A DNA stretch of 64,000 nt from JACCZX01 sp038216465 (GCA_038216465.1 JBBQQC010000001.1:537141-601140); one strand, 5' to 3'. Counted from the first letter of the stretch, positions 9,321 through 18,392 are shown. Notes: generated by a model not told the origin, from the sequence alone. Numbers and translations: made by a program.

Positions 9321-10679
9321 ATGGCTGACCGCGCCGCGGACGTTGCGCGCCTGCGCGCTGCGCTGGTTGCGCAGCCCAGCGATCGCGTGTCGTGGCACAA
9401 CCTCGCTGCGGCGGAGGGCGATCTGGGCCACGCGGCCGAGGCCGAGGCCGCTGCGCGACGCGCTATCGAGCTCGGAATTTCTGCGCCTGAGACTCGACTG
9501 GTACTGGCGCGTGCGCTGCAATCGCTGAGAAAGCTCGATGAAGCGGAGAGCATGTTCAAAAAAGCGATTGCGCTGCGCCCGGCGTACGCCGATGCACATC
9601 GCGACCTCGCACAGCTGACTTGGATGCGCACCGGCCGCACCGAAGAGGCGTTGAAAAAGCTGTCACGCGCGCTGCGCGAGACACCCGCCGACGCCGCGCT
9701 GCATCTGGTGCACGCGAGCGTGCTCGAGTTCGCAGGCGATCCCAGTGGTGCTCTGGCAGCCGCGGAGCGTGGGCTGGCGCACGCGCCCAAAGACTTGGCG
9801 CTGCTGCGGCAGGCCTCACACCTTCACAGCGAAGCAGGCAACGCAGAGGCAGCGCTATTACTCGCCTCGCGCGCGGTGCAGCTGGCGCCTAGCGACGCGG
9901 GCGCTCAGATCAGCGTGTGCGAATCGTTGCTGGCTGCCGGCCGACCCGTGGATGCCGAAGCGAAAGCCGCGGCTCTGTGCGATGCGTTGCCGACTAGCCA
10001 GTACGCGCTCGCACTGCGCGCAACGGCGTGGAGACTGATGCACGACCCGCGTTACGCGGCTTTGTATGACTATCGAACGTTCGTCGTGCAGCAGGTGCTG
10101 GATACACCGCCGGGCTTCGCGAGTCTTGATCGGTTTCTTAGCGAGCTATCTGCCGAACTGCAGAGTTTGCACGCATTTCACACACATCCGTTGTTTCAAT
10201 CGGTACGCGGCGGCAGTCAGCTGCCGCTGCATGCAGCGGAACTTGCACGTCCATTGATCGGCGCGCTGTTCGCAGCCATCGATGCTGCCATTCGACGCTA
10301 CGTCGGTGCGCTCGACGCCGGGGGCGATCCGCTGCGCGCCCGCAATACCGGACGGGCCGCGCTGACCGGCGCATGGAGCGTGCGGCTGCGTTCCGGCGGT
10401 CATCACGCTGACCATGTGCATCCACACGGGTGGTTGTCGTCAGCTTGCTACGTTGCGTTGCCGCCCACCATCGGCGACGGTAAAGCAGGGCGCGCGGGCT
10501 GGTTGCGCTTTGGCCGGCCAGGCGTCAAGACGGTTCCGCTACTGGACGCCGATCACTTCGTCAAACCGCGTCCCGGTCTGCTGGTGCTGTTCCCCGCGTA
10601 CATGTGGCACGGCGTAGAGCCGTTCGAAAGCGATCAACCACGGCTTTCGGTTGCGTTCGACGTCGTTCCGGTAACCTAG
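9321..10679 (+). CDS. TPR protein fused to a 2OG-Fe(II) oxygenase-like domain
   Basis: This 452-residue protein has an N-terminal TPR array (about residues 5-240; repeats such as AEAAARRAIELGISAPETRL and DEAESMFKKAIALRPAYADA). It ends in a C-terminal domain of the putative 2OG-Fe(II) oxygenase type: HHADHVHPHGWLSSACYVALP at 361-381, with His367 as a likely metal ligand, and a distal WHGVEPF with His430 followed by an Arg (QPRLSVAFD). No signal peptide is visible. The family is known from bioinformatics and its substrates are mostly unknown. The gene lies 21 bp after the Bug gene and 39 bp before a sulfatase-family gene. I chose the ATG at 9321 over the TTG two codons earlier. Confidence 0.82.
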   Translation: MADRAADVARLRAALVAQPSDRVSWHNLAAAEGDLGHAAEAEAAARRAIELGISAPETRLVLARALQSLRKLDEAESMFKKAIALRPAYADAHRDLAQLTWMRTGRTEEALKKLSRALRETPADAALHLVHASVLEFAGDPSGALAAAERGLAHAPKDLALLRQASHLHSEAGNAEAALLLASRAVQLAPSDAGAQISVCESLLAAGRPVDAEAKAAALCDALPTSQYALALRATAWRLMHDPRYAALYDYRTFVVQQVLDTPPGFASLDRFLSELSAELQSLHAFHTHPLFQSVRGGSQLPLHAAELARPLIGALFAAIDAAIRRYVGALDAGGDPLRARNTGRAALTGAWSVRLRSGGHHADHVHPHGWLSSACYVALPPTIGDGKAGRAGWLRFGRPGVKTVPLLDADHFVKPRPGLLVLFPAYMWHGVEPFESDQPRLSVAFDVVPVT

Positions 10680-10718
10680 CTTTGCGCGGACTCGCGCCGC
10701 TCACCCGTCGGGAGACAG

Positions 10719-12254
10719 ATGGCTGCAGCAAAATCCGAAGTTCGTCACATCATTCTGATTGTGTTCGACACACTGCGCCGCGATGCGCTCGGTTGTTACG
10801 GCACGCCGCCACCGTGGGGGGCGATCGCGACGCCGAACCTCGACGCGTTTGCCGCCGAATCGGTGCGGTTCGATCGCGCGTATCCGGAAGCGCTGCCGAC
10901 GTTGTGTGCGCGCCGCACGCTCTACACCGGCTTGCGTACCTATCCCTTTCACAATGGCGACTTTCGCCACATCAAGGGTGACTTCGTCGGCATCGCGCCG
11001 GGGTGGGGCCCGATTCCCGAAGAGCAGCACACGCTGGCCGAGATCTGCGAAACGAATGGCTTTCGCACCGGGCTGATCTCCGATTTGTATCACCAGTTCA
11101 AGCCATCGAAGAATTTCTGGCGCGGCTTTCATCAGTGGTCGTTCATTCGCGGCCAGGAAGCGGATGCAGCGCGCAGCGGGCCGTGGCCGACACAGGAGGA
11201 GATCGACTACTGGGTGCCGCGCGAGCTGCAGGAGCTGCGCGGCAAGGCGACCGGGCTGGAGCAGCCCGGCTTCGGCGCCGCGTGGTTTTCGAGCCGCATT
11301 CTGCTAAACATGCGCGAGCGCGTGCGCGAGGACCAGTGGTTCAACGCGCAAGTGATGCAGGAAGCTGCGCGCTGGGTCGAGCAGAACGTCGACGCAAAGC
11401 GCATGTTCATGACGGTCGAATCATTCGATCCACACGAGCCCTGGTTCGTGCCCGCGCACTACCGTCGGCACTACGACGCGAGCGACAGTCGAGAACAGGT
11501 CATCTCGCCGTACGCCGAGATGCCGTGGCTGCCCGCCGATCTGGTGACGCGTACGCGAGCCAACTACGCGGGCCTGGTGCAGATGTGCGATCGCTGGTTC
11601 GGCCATTTGATCGCGCAGCTGCGCGCGTGCGGTGTGCTCGATGAAGCGCTGGTGATCGTCACGTCTGATCACGGCCACAGCCTGTGGGAACGTCGCGGCT
11701 ATATCGGCAAGCGCGGTTATCCGTCGGATCCGGAGAGCTACGAGCTGCCTCTGTTGGCCCGTCATCCGCAAAGAGTCGGCGCCGGCACCGTATGCAACGC
11801 GTTCGTGCAGCATCACGACATCAGCGCGACCATGCTCGATGCGGCCGGCATAACGCCGCCGGCGCCGATCGACGGCATTTCGTTCTGGGACACCGCCTTT
11901 GCCGGCAGCGCCGCGCAGCGCGATCACGTAACGATCGGCTGGGGCAGCGCGATGACGTTGATCGACGACGACTGGTGGTTCAATGCGAAGATCAACGGCC
12001 GCGGCGCGTTCCTGCACGACTCTGCGCGGCCCGCACCCGACGCGCCGAATCTCGCGCAACAACATCCGGACGTGGTCAAGCGTCTGTTCGATCTGGGCCG
12101 GGCCGACGCCGGCGGCTCGTTTCCGGACTACCTGCTGCAGCAGGCCGAAGGCGCCGGGGATGCGCCCGGCTGCAGTCCATTCGCCGCGATACGAGAGCGC
12201 GGTGCCACGCAGGAGCCGCACGATCCGATCGATCGCGAAGCCTTGAGCAAATAG
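10719..12254 (+). CDS. Sulfatase-family (alkaline phosphatase superfamily) hydrolase
   Basis: This 511-residue protein begins with the superfamily metal-binding motif FDTLRRDALGCYG and TPNLDAFAAESVRFDRAY, and has a distal VTSDHGHSLWERRGYIGKRG metal site. The catalytic region reads LPTLCARRTLYTG (residues 59-71). Aligning on R-x-x-L-x-T-G puts Thr61 where sulfatases have the Cys/Ser that becomes formylglycine, with Cys63 two residues later, so the normal C-x-P-x-R pentapeptide is absent. It could be a Thr-dependent phosphodiesterase- or phosphonatase-like enzyme or a variant sulfatase. No signal peptide is seen. It precedes a sugar-type ABC importer by 36 bp, suggesting action on an imported ester. 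Confidence 0.83.
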   Translation: MAAAKSEVRHIILIVFDTLRRDALGCYGTPPPWGAIATPNLDAFAAESVRFDRAYPEALPTLCARRTLYTGLRTYPFHNGDFRHIKGDFVGIAPGWGPIPEEQHTLAEICETNGFRTGLISDLYHQFKPSKNFWRGFHQWSFIRGQEADAARSGPWPTQEEIDYWVPRELQELRGKATGLEQPGFGAAWFSSRILLNMRERVREDQWFNAQVMQEAARWVEQNVDAKRMFMTVESFDPHEPWFVPAHYRRHYDASDSREQVISPYAEMPWLPADLVTRTRANYAGLVQMCDRWFGHLIAQLRACGVLDEALVIVTSDHGHSLWERRGYIGKRGYPSDPESYELPLLARHPQRVGAGTVCNAFVQHHDISATMLDAAGITPPAPIDGISFWDTAFAGSAAQRDHVTIGWGSAMTLIDDDWWFNAKINGRGAFLHDSARPAPDAPNLAQQHPDVVKRLFDLGRADAGGSFPDYLLQQAEGAGDAPGCSPFAAIRERGATQEPHDPIDREALSK

Positions 12255-12290
12255 AAAGTGCTTTGATAGCACCCGTCATAAGGAGACACG

Positions 12291-13694
12291 ATGAATAAGC
12301 ATTCGACCAGGAATCCCGCACGGCGCAGAATGATCGCCGCCGGCGGCGCACTGACCGCGGCTGCGATCGGAGCACCATGGGTGGCCCGCTTTGCGCACGC
12401 GCAGACAGCCGATCTGGGCCCGTATCAACAATCGAAGGTCAATTGGCGGCAAGCCGAAGGCGCCGAGATCACGGTCGCAGTGATTCCCGCGAGTTACTTC
12501 GACAATCTGATCGCGCTCGCGCCGCAGTTCGAGGCGTTGTCGGGTACCAAGGTGCGCTTCGAGAAAGTGCCACCGGGGCAGATTCGGCAAAAGGCGATGC
12601 TCGACTTGTCGTCGAAGACCGCAACGTATGCAACGTCGGCGACCGATCCGATGTACTACCCGCTGTACGTCGCAAACAAGTGGGTCGATCCGCTCGATCG
12701 CTATCTAGGCGACGCAAAGCTGACGGACGCGGCGTGGTTCCGCTACGAGGACATTTTCAAGGCGTGGCGCGACGCGGACTCGATCGACGGCAAGCCGTAC
12801 GGCATTCCGTACGACGGCGAAGTTACCGTGCAGGTGTATCGCAAGGACCTGTACGACGCGAAAGGGTTGCAGGCAGCCGACACGCTTGACGATTTCTTAA
12901 AGAACGCGGCGGCTGTGCAGGACACGGCCAATCGCGTTTACGGCATGGCGCTGCGCGGCTTTGCGGGCGCGGGACAGAACATGTACATATCTCCGTCGAT
13001 CTTCAAGGAGTTCGGCGGCGAGTGGATGAAGGGCAACCGCGTCGTCGTCAATTCGCCGGAAGCCGTGCGTGCACTCGACTGGTACGTCGACGCGGAGTCC
13101 AAGTACGCACCGCCTGCGGTGCGCAACTGGAACTGGCCGGATATTGCCGACGCTTTCTCGCAGGGCACGCTCGGCGCGTACATCGACGCGCATTCGTCCG
13201 CCGCGGTGCTGATGAATCCCGAGAAATCGAAGGTGATCGGCAAGATGGCGTTCGCGCGCTGGCCGAAAGGGCCAACCGGCAAGCGCTGCACATCGATCTG
13301 GAACTGGGGCTTCCCGATCAACGCGGCGCTCGACGAGAAAGCCAAGCGCGCAACATGGCTGTTCGTCCAATGGGCCGCGGCCGCCGAAACGCAGGCGCGC
13401 ACGTCGTGGAAATTCGCCGGCCCGGCGAAGCGCTCGGGTCTGAATCGCACGTCGCTGTGGCGCTCGCCGGAGTTCGTCGCGATGACGAAGGACATCGGAC
13501 CAAACTTCGTCGAGGCCGCGTTGACTTCGCTCGAGCAGGACACTGACGTCAACTGGCGTCCGCGTATTCCGCAGTGGCCGGCGGTCGGCGACACGATGGC
13601 CACCGCGATTCAATCGGCGCTGGTCGGGCAGAAGAAATCGAAAGAAGCGCTTGACGAGGCACAAACCCGGATCGATCAGATATTGAAGAGCTGA
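12291..13694 (+). CDS. ABC transporter extracellular solute-binding protein (family 1)
   Basis: This 467-residue periplasmic binding protein has a twin-arginine-type signal (RRRMIAAGGALTAAAIG...FAHAQ). The mature chain has the cluster D fold typical of carbohydrate receptors: VIPASYFDNLIALAPQFE near the start, then YDGEVTVQVYRKDLYD, and a C-terminal WRPRIPQWPAVGDTMATAIQ. An AAGGAGA Shine-Dalgarno precedes the start. Two MalF/MalG-type permeases and an ATPase pseudogene follow, so it is the receptor of a sugar or polyol importer. The ligand is not predictable; the upstream sulfatase-family gene hints at an esterified sugar. Confidence 0.92.
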   Translation: MNKHSTRNPARRRMIAAGGALTAAAIGAPWVARFAHAQTADLGPYQQSKVNWRQAEGAEITVAVIPASYFDNLIALAPQFEALSGTKVRFEKVPPGQIRQKAMLDLSSKTATYATSATDPMYYPLYVANKWVDPLDRYLGDAKLTDAAWFRYEDIFKAWRDADSIDGKPYGIPYDGEVTVQVYRKDLYDAKGLQAADTLDDFLKNAAAVQDTANRVYGMALRGFAGAGQNMYISPSIFKEFGGEWMKGNRVVVNSPEAVRALDWYVDAESKYAPPAVRNWNWPDIADAFSQGTLGAYIDAHSSAAVLMNPEKSKVIGKMAFARWPKGPTGKRCTSIWNWGFPINAALDEKAKRATWLFVQWAAAAETQARTSWKFAGPAKRSGLNRTSLWRSPEFVAMTKDIGPNFVEAALTSLEQDTDVNWRPRIPQWPAVGDTMATAIQSALVGQKKSKEALDEAQTRIDQILKS

Positions 13695-13706
13695 TGCAGT
13701 CGACGG

Positions 13707-14621
13707 ATGGCGCCCGCTGAGGCGCGGGCGTCAATGCCAGCCACCGTTCGTACGCTGGCGCAGCAGGAGCGGCGCTTTGCACTCGCGCTGTTTTTGCCGG
13801 CGCTGTTGCTGCTGTTACTGACGACGACCACGCCGCTCGTCTACCTGGCATGGACCAGCCTGCAGCGGATCGATCTGTCGATGCCATGGATGTCCGGCTT
13901 CGCGGGCATCGACAACTACACGAAGATGACCAGCGACCCGCGCTTCTGGAGCTCGCTGACCCTAACGGTGATTTACACCGCGTCCACGGTGGTGCTGCAG
14001 GTCGCGATCGGGCTGGCGCTGGCGTTGCTGTTAACGCGCATTCCGCGCGGACACGCGGCGCTGCGCGTCGCCGCCATTCTGCCGATCGTGCTCGCGCCTG
14101 TCGTCGTCGGCCTGTTTTTCCGAACGCTGGTGTTGTCACCCGATGTGGGGCTGGTCGATCTCGCCACACGCGCGCTCGGCCTTGGCAGCCACAACTGGCT
14201 CGGCGACCCACAGCTTGCGCTGATCTCGGTGATCGCAATGCACACGTGGCAATGGACACCGTTCGCATTCCTGGTGATTCTGGCCAGCCTCGCGTCGCTG
14301 CCGCCCGATGTGTTCGAGGCCGCGCGCATCGACCGCGCCGGAGCGTGGAAGCGCTTCATCCACATCACGCTGCCGCTGATTCGGCCCGCGATCGTGATCG
14401 TCGTCATTCTGCGTTTGATGACTGCTTTGTCGGCATTCGCGGCGATCTTTGCCGCAACCGGTGGCGGACCCGGCACTGCAACTGAGATCCTGAACCTGTA
14501 CGCGTATCGAACGTCGTTCATCGAGCTGAATCTCGGCTATGGCGCGGCGCTGGCAATGGTGCTGCTGGCGCTTACGATGACCGTGTCGTTGATGCTGTTC
14601 CGCATCCGGCGCGCGCGATGA
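13707..14621 (+). CDS. ABC sugar transporter permease (MalF/UgpA type)
   Basis: This 304-residue membrane protein has six hydrophobic segments, the first at about residues 24-48. The EAA loop near residue 200-220 (FEAARIDRAGAWKRFIHITLPL) is the contact point for the ATPase. An internal ATG at 13734 is an alternative start that would trim nine residues. It overlaps the next permease by 4 nt (ATGA), so the two halves of the channel are made together. Family 1 sugar importers pair one such subunit with one MalG-type subunit. Confidence 0.9.
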   Translation: MAPAEARASMPATVRTLAQQERRFALALFLPALLLLLLTTTTPLVYLAWTSLQRIDLSMPWMSGFAGIDNYTKMTSDPRFWSSLTLTVIYTASTVVLQVAIGLALALLLTRIPRGHAALRVAAILPIVLAPVVVGLFFRTLVLSPDVGLVDLATRALGLGSHNWLGDPQLALISVIAMHTWQWTPFAFLVILASLASLPPDVFEAARIDRAGAWKRFIHITLPLIRPAIVIVVILRLMTALSAFAAIFAATGGGPGTATEILNLYAYRTSFIELNLGYGAALAMVLLALTMTVSLMLFRIRRAR

Positions 14622-15454
14622 ACCGGCGCTGGCGCACGGCCGGTTTGGCGTCGATCGCCGCGGTGCTGCTGTCCGCGTGGGTCGTTCCCGTCGCATGGGC
14701 ACTGTTGACATCCTTCAAGACCGAACGCGACGTGCTCGCGTATCCGCCGCTGATCTTCTTCGAGCCAACGCTCGCCAACTATCGCGAAGTGCTGTTTGGC
14801 GCCGCCACGATTCTGCCGAACCTGATATCGAGTGTGATCGTCGCGGGCAGCGCGACGTTTTTGACAATGCTGTTCGCAGTGCCTGCCGCGTACGCGCTGG
14901 CGCGCTTGAATCTTCCCGCTAAACGCGTCGGTGGCTTCTATCTACTCGCGACGCAGATGCTGCCACCGGTCGGACTGATCATTCCGTACTATCTGATCCT
15001 GCAGAAAATCGGCGCGCTCGATACGTACGGCGGCATGACCACGATCTATCTGACCTTCTCGCTGCCGTTTGCGGTGTGGCTGATGGTTTCGTACTTCGAG
15101 GATGTTCCGCCTGAGATGGAAGAAGCGGCGTTGCTCGATCGCGCCGGGCGAATACGCGCGCTATGGCACGTGATCCTGCCGCAGGTGCGCGGGGGAATCG
15201 CCGTAACTACGATCTTCGTGTTTCTAAATGCGTGGAACGAATTTCTGTTCGCGGTCGTGCTGGCCGGCAATCGCGTGCGGCCGGTTACGGTGGCGATGTT
15301 CAACTTCATCTCGGTCGAGCAAACACAATGGGCGCGGCTGGCGGCCGCAGCGATGCTCGCGATGGCGCCGGTGATCGTGCTCGGTCTGCTCGCGCAGCGT
15401 CATATCGTCAAGGGCCTGACGGTCGGTGCGGTCAAAGGCGGAGGGCGCAGGTGA
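14618..15454 (+). CDS. ABC sugar transporter permease (MalG/UgpE type)
   Basis: This 278-residue inner-membrane subunit has six predicted helices. The EAA loop is clear (MEEAALLDRAGRIRALWHVILPQVRGG), as is the typical LNAWNEFLFAVVLA segment. The stop overlaps the GTG start of the ATPase reading frame. With the upstream permease it should form the channel of the importer. The partner ATPase is disrupted, so function would need a shared ATPase encoded elsewhere, as is known for MsiK- or UgpC-like proteins. Confidence 0.9.
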   Translation: MNRRWRTAGLASIAAVLLSAWVVPVAWALLTSFKTERDVLAYPPLIFFEPTLANYREVLFGAATILPNLISSVIVAGSATFLTMLFAVPAAYALARLNLPAKRVGGFYLLATQMLPPVGLIIPYYLILQKIGALDTYGGMTTIYLTFSLPFAVWLMVSYFEDVPPEMEEAALLDRAGRIRALWHVILPQVRGGIAVTTIFVFLNAWNEFLFAVVLAGNRVRPVTVAMFNFISVEQTQWARLAAAAMLAMAPVIVLGLLAQRHIVKGLTVGAVKGGGRR

Positions 15455-16330
15455 CCGCAGCTATTGATTCGGCGAATACGCGCGGTCGCGTCAGGCTGAA
15501 CGGAATCGTCAAGCGCCACGGTGCTGTCACCGCGCTGCACGGCATCGACCTCGACATACGACCCGGTGAATTCTTCGCACTGCTCGGACCGTCGGGATCC
15601 GGCAAGACGACGACGCTGCGGATCCTGGCCGGCCTCGAGCCCGCCAACGCCGGCACCGTGTGGCTCGACGACGCTGACGTGACGACGCGTGAACCCGGCG
15701 CGCGAGACGTCGCGCGCGATCGTGCGCAAACCGCGCCTGTTCCTGCTCGATGAACCGCTGTCGAATCTCGACGCGAAGCTGCGTCTCGAAACGCGTGTCG
15801 AACTGCGCAAGCTGCAACGCACGCTGGGCGTCACCACGGTTTACGTGACCCACGACCAGGAAGAGGCGATGACGATCGCCGACCGCATGGCGGTCTTCAT
15901 GGAAGGAAGAATCGCTCAGGTCGGCACGCCCGCCGAAGTCTTCGAGCGGCCTGCGACGACTGCGGTCGCTGCGTTCATCGGCAGCCCACCGATGAACTTG
16001 CTGCCGGCGCGCATCGAAAGGGGGCTGGTGCACGTGGCCGGAATCACGTTGGAAGCGCCGAGCTCGGCGACGAGCGGCGAGATCGTGCTCGGTGTGCGCC
16101 CCGGTGCGTTGAGAATCGCGCACGCGGGAATTCCCGCACGGGTCGAGCTGGTCGAAAACCTGGGCGATACGGCGATCGTCGACTGCACCGTCGCTGATGC
16201 GGCCCCCATCATGCCGATCAAGTGGCGTATCGACGGTTCACCGAACGTGCGCGAAGGCGATGTAATCCACCTGACCGCGGCGCCGGAGGCGCTGCACGTA
16301 TTTGACGCGACGACCGGGCAACGCCGCTGA
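15451..16330 (+). pseudogene. ABC sugar transporter ATPase with frame-shifting internal deletion
   Basis: From GTG 15451 the frame encodes a normal UgpC/MalK start with Walker A (LLGPSGSGKTTTLRILAGLE) and goes on to DVTTREPGARDVA, then runs out of frame to a stop at 15753. Homology resumes in another frame near 15710 at RAIVRKPRLFLLDEPLSNLD, with Walker B, the D-loop and the H-loop YVTHDQEEAM, and continues through the C-terminal regulatory domain to 16330. What should join them, about 70 residues holding the Q-loop (MVFQ) and the LSGGQ signature, is missing. The junction lies in a GC-rich gtcgcgcgcgatc stretch, consistent with deletion between short repeats. It is either a real pseudogene or an assembly or sequencing error. 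Confidence 0.85.
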
Positions 16331-16335
16331 TGACG

Positions 16336-16764
16336 CTACGCCTCGAGCCTCGCATTCATTGTGATCTTTGCCTTTAACAGCTTCGACACCGGGCATCCTT
16401 CCTTCGCCTGGTTCGCAATCCTCTCGAACTTCGCCTGATCCGCGCCGGGAATCTTCGCGATGACGTTCAGATGGCTTGCCGTGATCTCGAAGGCTTCGCC
16501 GACCTTGTCGAGAGTCACCTCGGCTTGCGTCTCGATTTTTTCCGCCGTCAAACCTTCGTTGCCCAGCATCAGCGACAGCGCCATTGAAAAACATCCCGCG
16601 TGCGCAGCACCGATCAGCTCTTCCGGATTCGTTCCCTTGCCATTTTCGAAGCGCGACTTGAATCCGTACGGCGCATCTTTCAATACTCCGGTTTCGGTCG
16701 ATATCGTGCCGCCGCCGTCCTTGATGCCGCCCTTCCACACTGCTGATGCCTTTTTGACTGTCAT
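16336..16764 (-). CDS. osmC: OsmC family peroxiredoxin
   Basis: This 142-residue protein matches OsmC along its length: KKASAVWKGGIKDGGGTIST at the start, GTNPEELIGAAHAGCFSMALS with the first redox Cys, and a second Cys in KEGCPVSKLLKA near the end. OsmC reduces organic hydroperoxides using these two cysteines, works as a dimer in the cytoplasm and is induced by osmotic stress. The ATG at 16764 is preceded by a GGGAG Shine-Dalgarno; the in-frame extension to 16896 is not conserved. The gene is convergent with the broken ABC ATPase, with 5 bp between stops. Confidence 0.92.
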   Translation of the reverse strand: MTVKKASAVWKGGIKDGGGTISTETGVLKDAPYGFKSRFENGKGTNPEELIGAAHAGCFSMALSLMLGNEGLTAEKIETQAEVTLDKVGEAFEITASHLNVIAKIPGADQAKFERIANQAKEGCPVSKLLKAKITMNARLEA

Positions 16765-16849
16765 GCTCGCTCCCTGATTTGTGCCAGAAGTTCCCAGCAA
16801 GGGGCAAACCCGCCCTGACCGGACCGCTACTGAGTATCGAATCCCGCGC

Positions 16850-17000
16850 CAGCCCACCAGCCACCGCAAGCGGCACCTGGCCACGATCAGCGCCAATCAG
16901 AATAAGGAGCACCACCTCCCTCGCCGTTAGCAAACCCATCTGCGTCGGGGTGGCGTGCAACAGCACCGCAGCCGTCAACAGCAGCGCGAGCATCGCTACC
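16850..17000 (-). pseudogene. Decayed fragment of the 2736-4088 MFS transporter gene
   Basis: The strand-matched sequence here aligns with 3721-3942 of the intact MFS gene in this window. The part encoding LLTAAVLLHATPTQMGLLTA is nearly unchanged, and the part matching caagcggcac...gccacga.cagcgccaa is also clear. About 70 bp between these blocks (3772-3843 of the intact gene) are absent, and both ends of the gene are missing. It covers roughly residues 49-122 and cannot make a transporter. It sits directly upstream of the pfkB-type gene and may have supplied part of its leader. Confidence 0.85.
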
Positions 17001-17014
17001 CATCGTATACGCTA

Positions 17015-17959
17015 GTGGCACAGCTTTCCGACATTTTCACCTTGCCCCACACCCACCACCACCCCTGCGTCATCTGCGTCGGCGGTTCGGCGACGATCGA
17101 TCACATTTTTCTGATCGACGAAGTGCAATCGCCGTCGGTAAAAATCGCGGCCAACGATTTCGTCGAGACCGGCGGTGGCATGGGCGCCAATGCGGCAGTG
17201 GCGATACAGCGGCTCGGTGGTCAGGCGATTTACTGGGGCCGCGTGGGCAACGACGAAACCGGCGCGCAGGTGATCGCCTTGCTGGAGCATGAAGGCATCG
17301 ACATTTCCGCGCTGCGTCGGCTCGACGGCTATCGAACCAAGATCGCGACGATCTTGATCGATGCGCGCGGGGAGCGGCTAGTGGTGTCATCGCAGCCGCA
17401 GGGTTATCCGTCCGACGCCAGTTGGCTTCCGGTGGAGCACGTGGCCGCATGCGACGCAGTCCTTGCCGACACGCGCTGGCCGGTGGGAGCACAACGTCTG
17501 TTCGATGCGGCCGCAGCGGCGGGAAAACCAAGCGTGCTCGACGGCGACGGGGGCGATCCTCTACAAGTCCGTGCCACCGCGCAGTTGGCCACGCATGCGT
17601 TTTTCTCACAGACAATGTTGGCGAGCTTCGAGCTGGGCGCGCCACAGCGTGCGCTGCCCCACTTATTTGATGGCCGCAACATCGCGTGTGGAGTCACACT
17701 CGGCGCGGCCGGCGTGATGTGGTTCGACGGCGAGCGCATCCATGGTTCACCGTCGCTGCGAGTAAGCGCCATCGATACGCTCGCAGCGGGCGATGCCTGG
17801 CACGGCGCATTCGCACTTGCATTGGCTGAGCAAAAGGATTTGCCGTCAGCGATCGACTTCGCAAGCGCGGTTGCCGCGTTAAAGTGCACCCGGTTCGGCG
17901 GCCGCGCCGGATTACCGCGGCGGGCCGAGTTCGAACGCTGGTGGGCGCAGGCGCGCTGA
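17015..17959 (+). CDS. PfkB family carbohydrate kinase
   Basis: The protein has about 314 residues. The conserved ribokinase fold begins at CVICVGGSATIDHIFLIDEV. GGMGANAAVAIQRLGG and WGRVGNDETGAQVI follow, and the C-terminal signature DTLAAGDAWHGAFALALA carries the catalytic Asp. The usual GAGD is AAGD here. Members phosphorylate sugars, nucleosides or sugar phosphates. The start is uncertain: I use GTG 17015, but TTG 17042 would also keep the whole fold, and no good ribosome binding site is visible because the upstream DNA is a decayed MFS fragment. The substrate is unknown. Confidence 0.82.
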   Translation: MAQLSDIFTLPHTHHHPCVICVGGSATIDHIFLIDEVQSPSVKIAANDFVETGGGMGANAAVAIQRLGGQAIYWGRVGNDETGAQVIALLEHEGIDISALRRLDGYRTKIATILIDARGERLVVSSQPQGYPSDASWLPVEHVAACDAVLADTRWPVGAQRLFDAAAAAGKPSVLDGDGGDPLQVRATAQLATHAFFSQTMLASFELGAPQRALPHLFDGRNIACGVTLGAAGVMWFDGERIHGSPSLRVSAIDTLAAGDAWHGAFALALAEQKDLPSAIDFASAVAALKCTRFGGRAGLPRRAEFERWWAQAR

Positions 17960-17996
17960 TCTAGCCTCGCGCTCCGCAGCCGGCGCACGCACGCGG

Positions 17997-18392
17997 TCAC
18001 TTGGCGAGCCTGTCGCGAGCGGCGCATGACACAATCGCCGTCGGCTGCGGTGGCCCGGGAATCAACTGCTGCATTGGTGTGCAACGGCCGTCGATGCACA
18101 GCGAGTAATCAGCGCCGAATTCCGAACGCGCCAGGTTCAGCATCGCATGCCAGCGGTTTACCGGCGCGTACTGCCAGACTTTGCCGACGCGCATCGCATT
18201 GGGCGGTGGTTCCATTCCGGCACCCGACCCGCCGACACGCGCAGCGGTCAAATAGAGCCATGCACCGGCAATCAGATAGTCTTCTTCCCACGTGATCTTC
18301 TCGACCGTGTGCTGCCAGCTCAAGGTAAAGCTCGTCGCGGGCAACGCAACCAGTTGAGATCCGATCGCGATGCACAGGGCGGCCGCACTCAT
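17997..18392 (-). CDS. DUF1850 domain-containing protein
   Basis: This 131-residue protein has an N-terminal hydrophobic segment followed by the DUF1850 core (FTLSWQHTVEKITWEEDYLI and GAGMEPPPNAMRVGKVWQY). Genes of this family occur almost only next to fused 4TM/12TM TRAP permeases, and this one overlaps the TRAP gene's stop by 4 nt. The exact role is unknown; a small envelope accessory of the transporter is the usual inference. It is the last gene of the TAXI-TRAP operon. Confidence 0.88.
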   Translation of the reverse strand: MSAAALCIAIGSQLVALPATSFTLSWQHTVEKITWEEDYLIAGAWLYLTAARVGGSGAGMEPPPNAMRVGKVWQYAPVNRWHAMLNLARSEFGADYSLCIDGRCTPMQQLIPGPPQPTAIVSCAARDRLAK

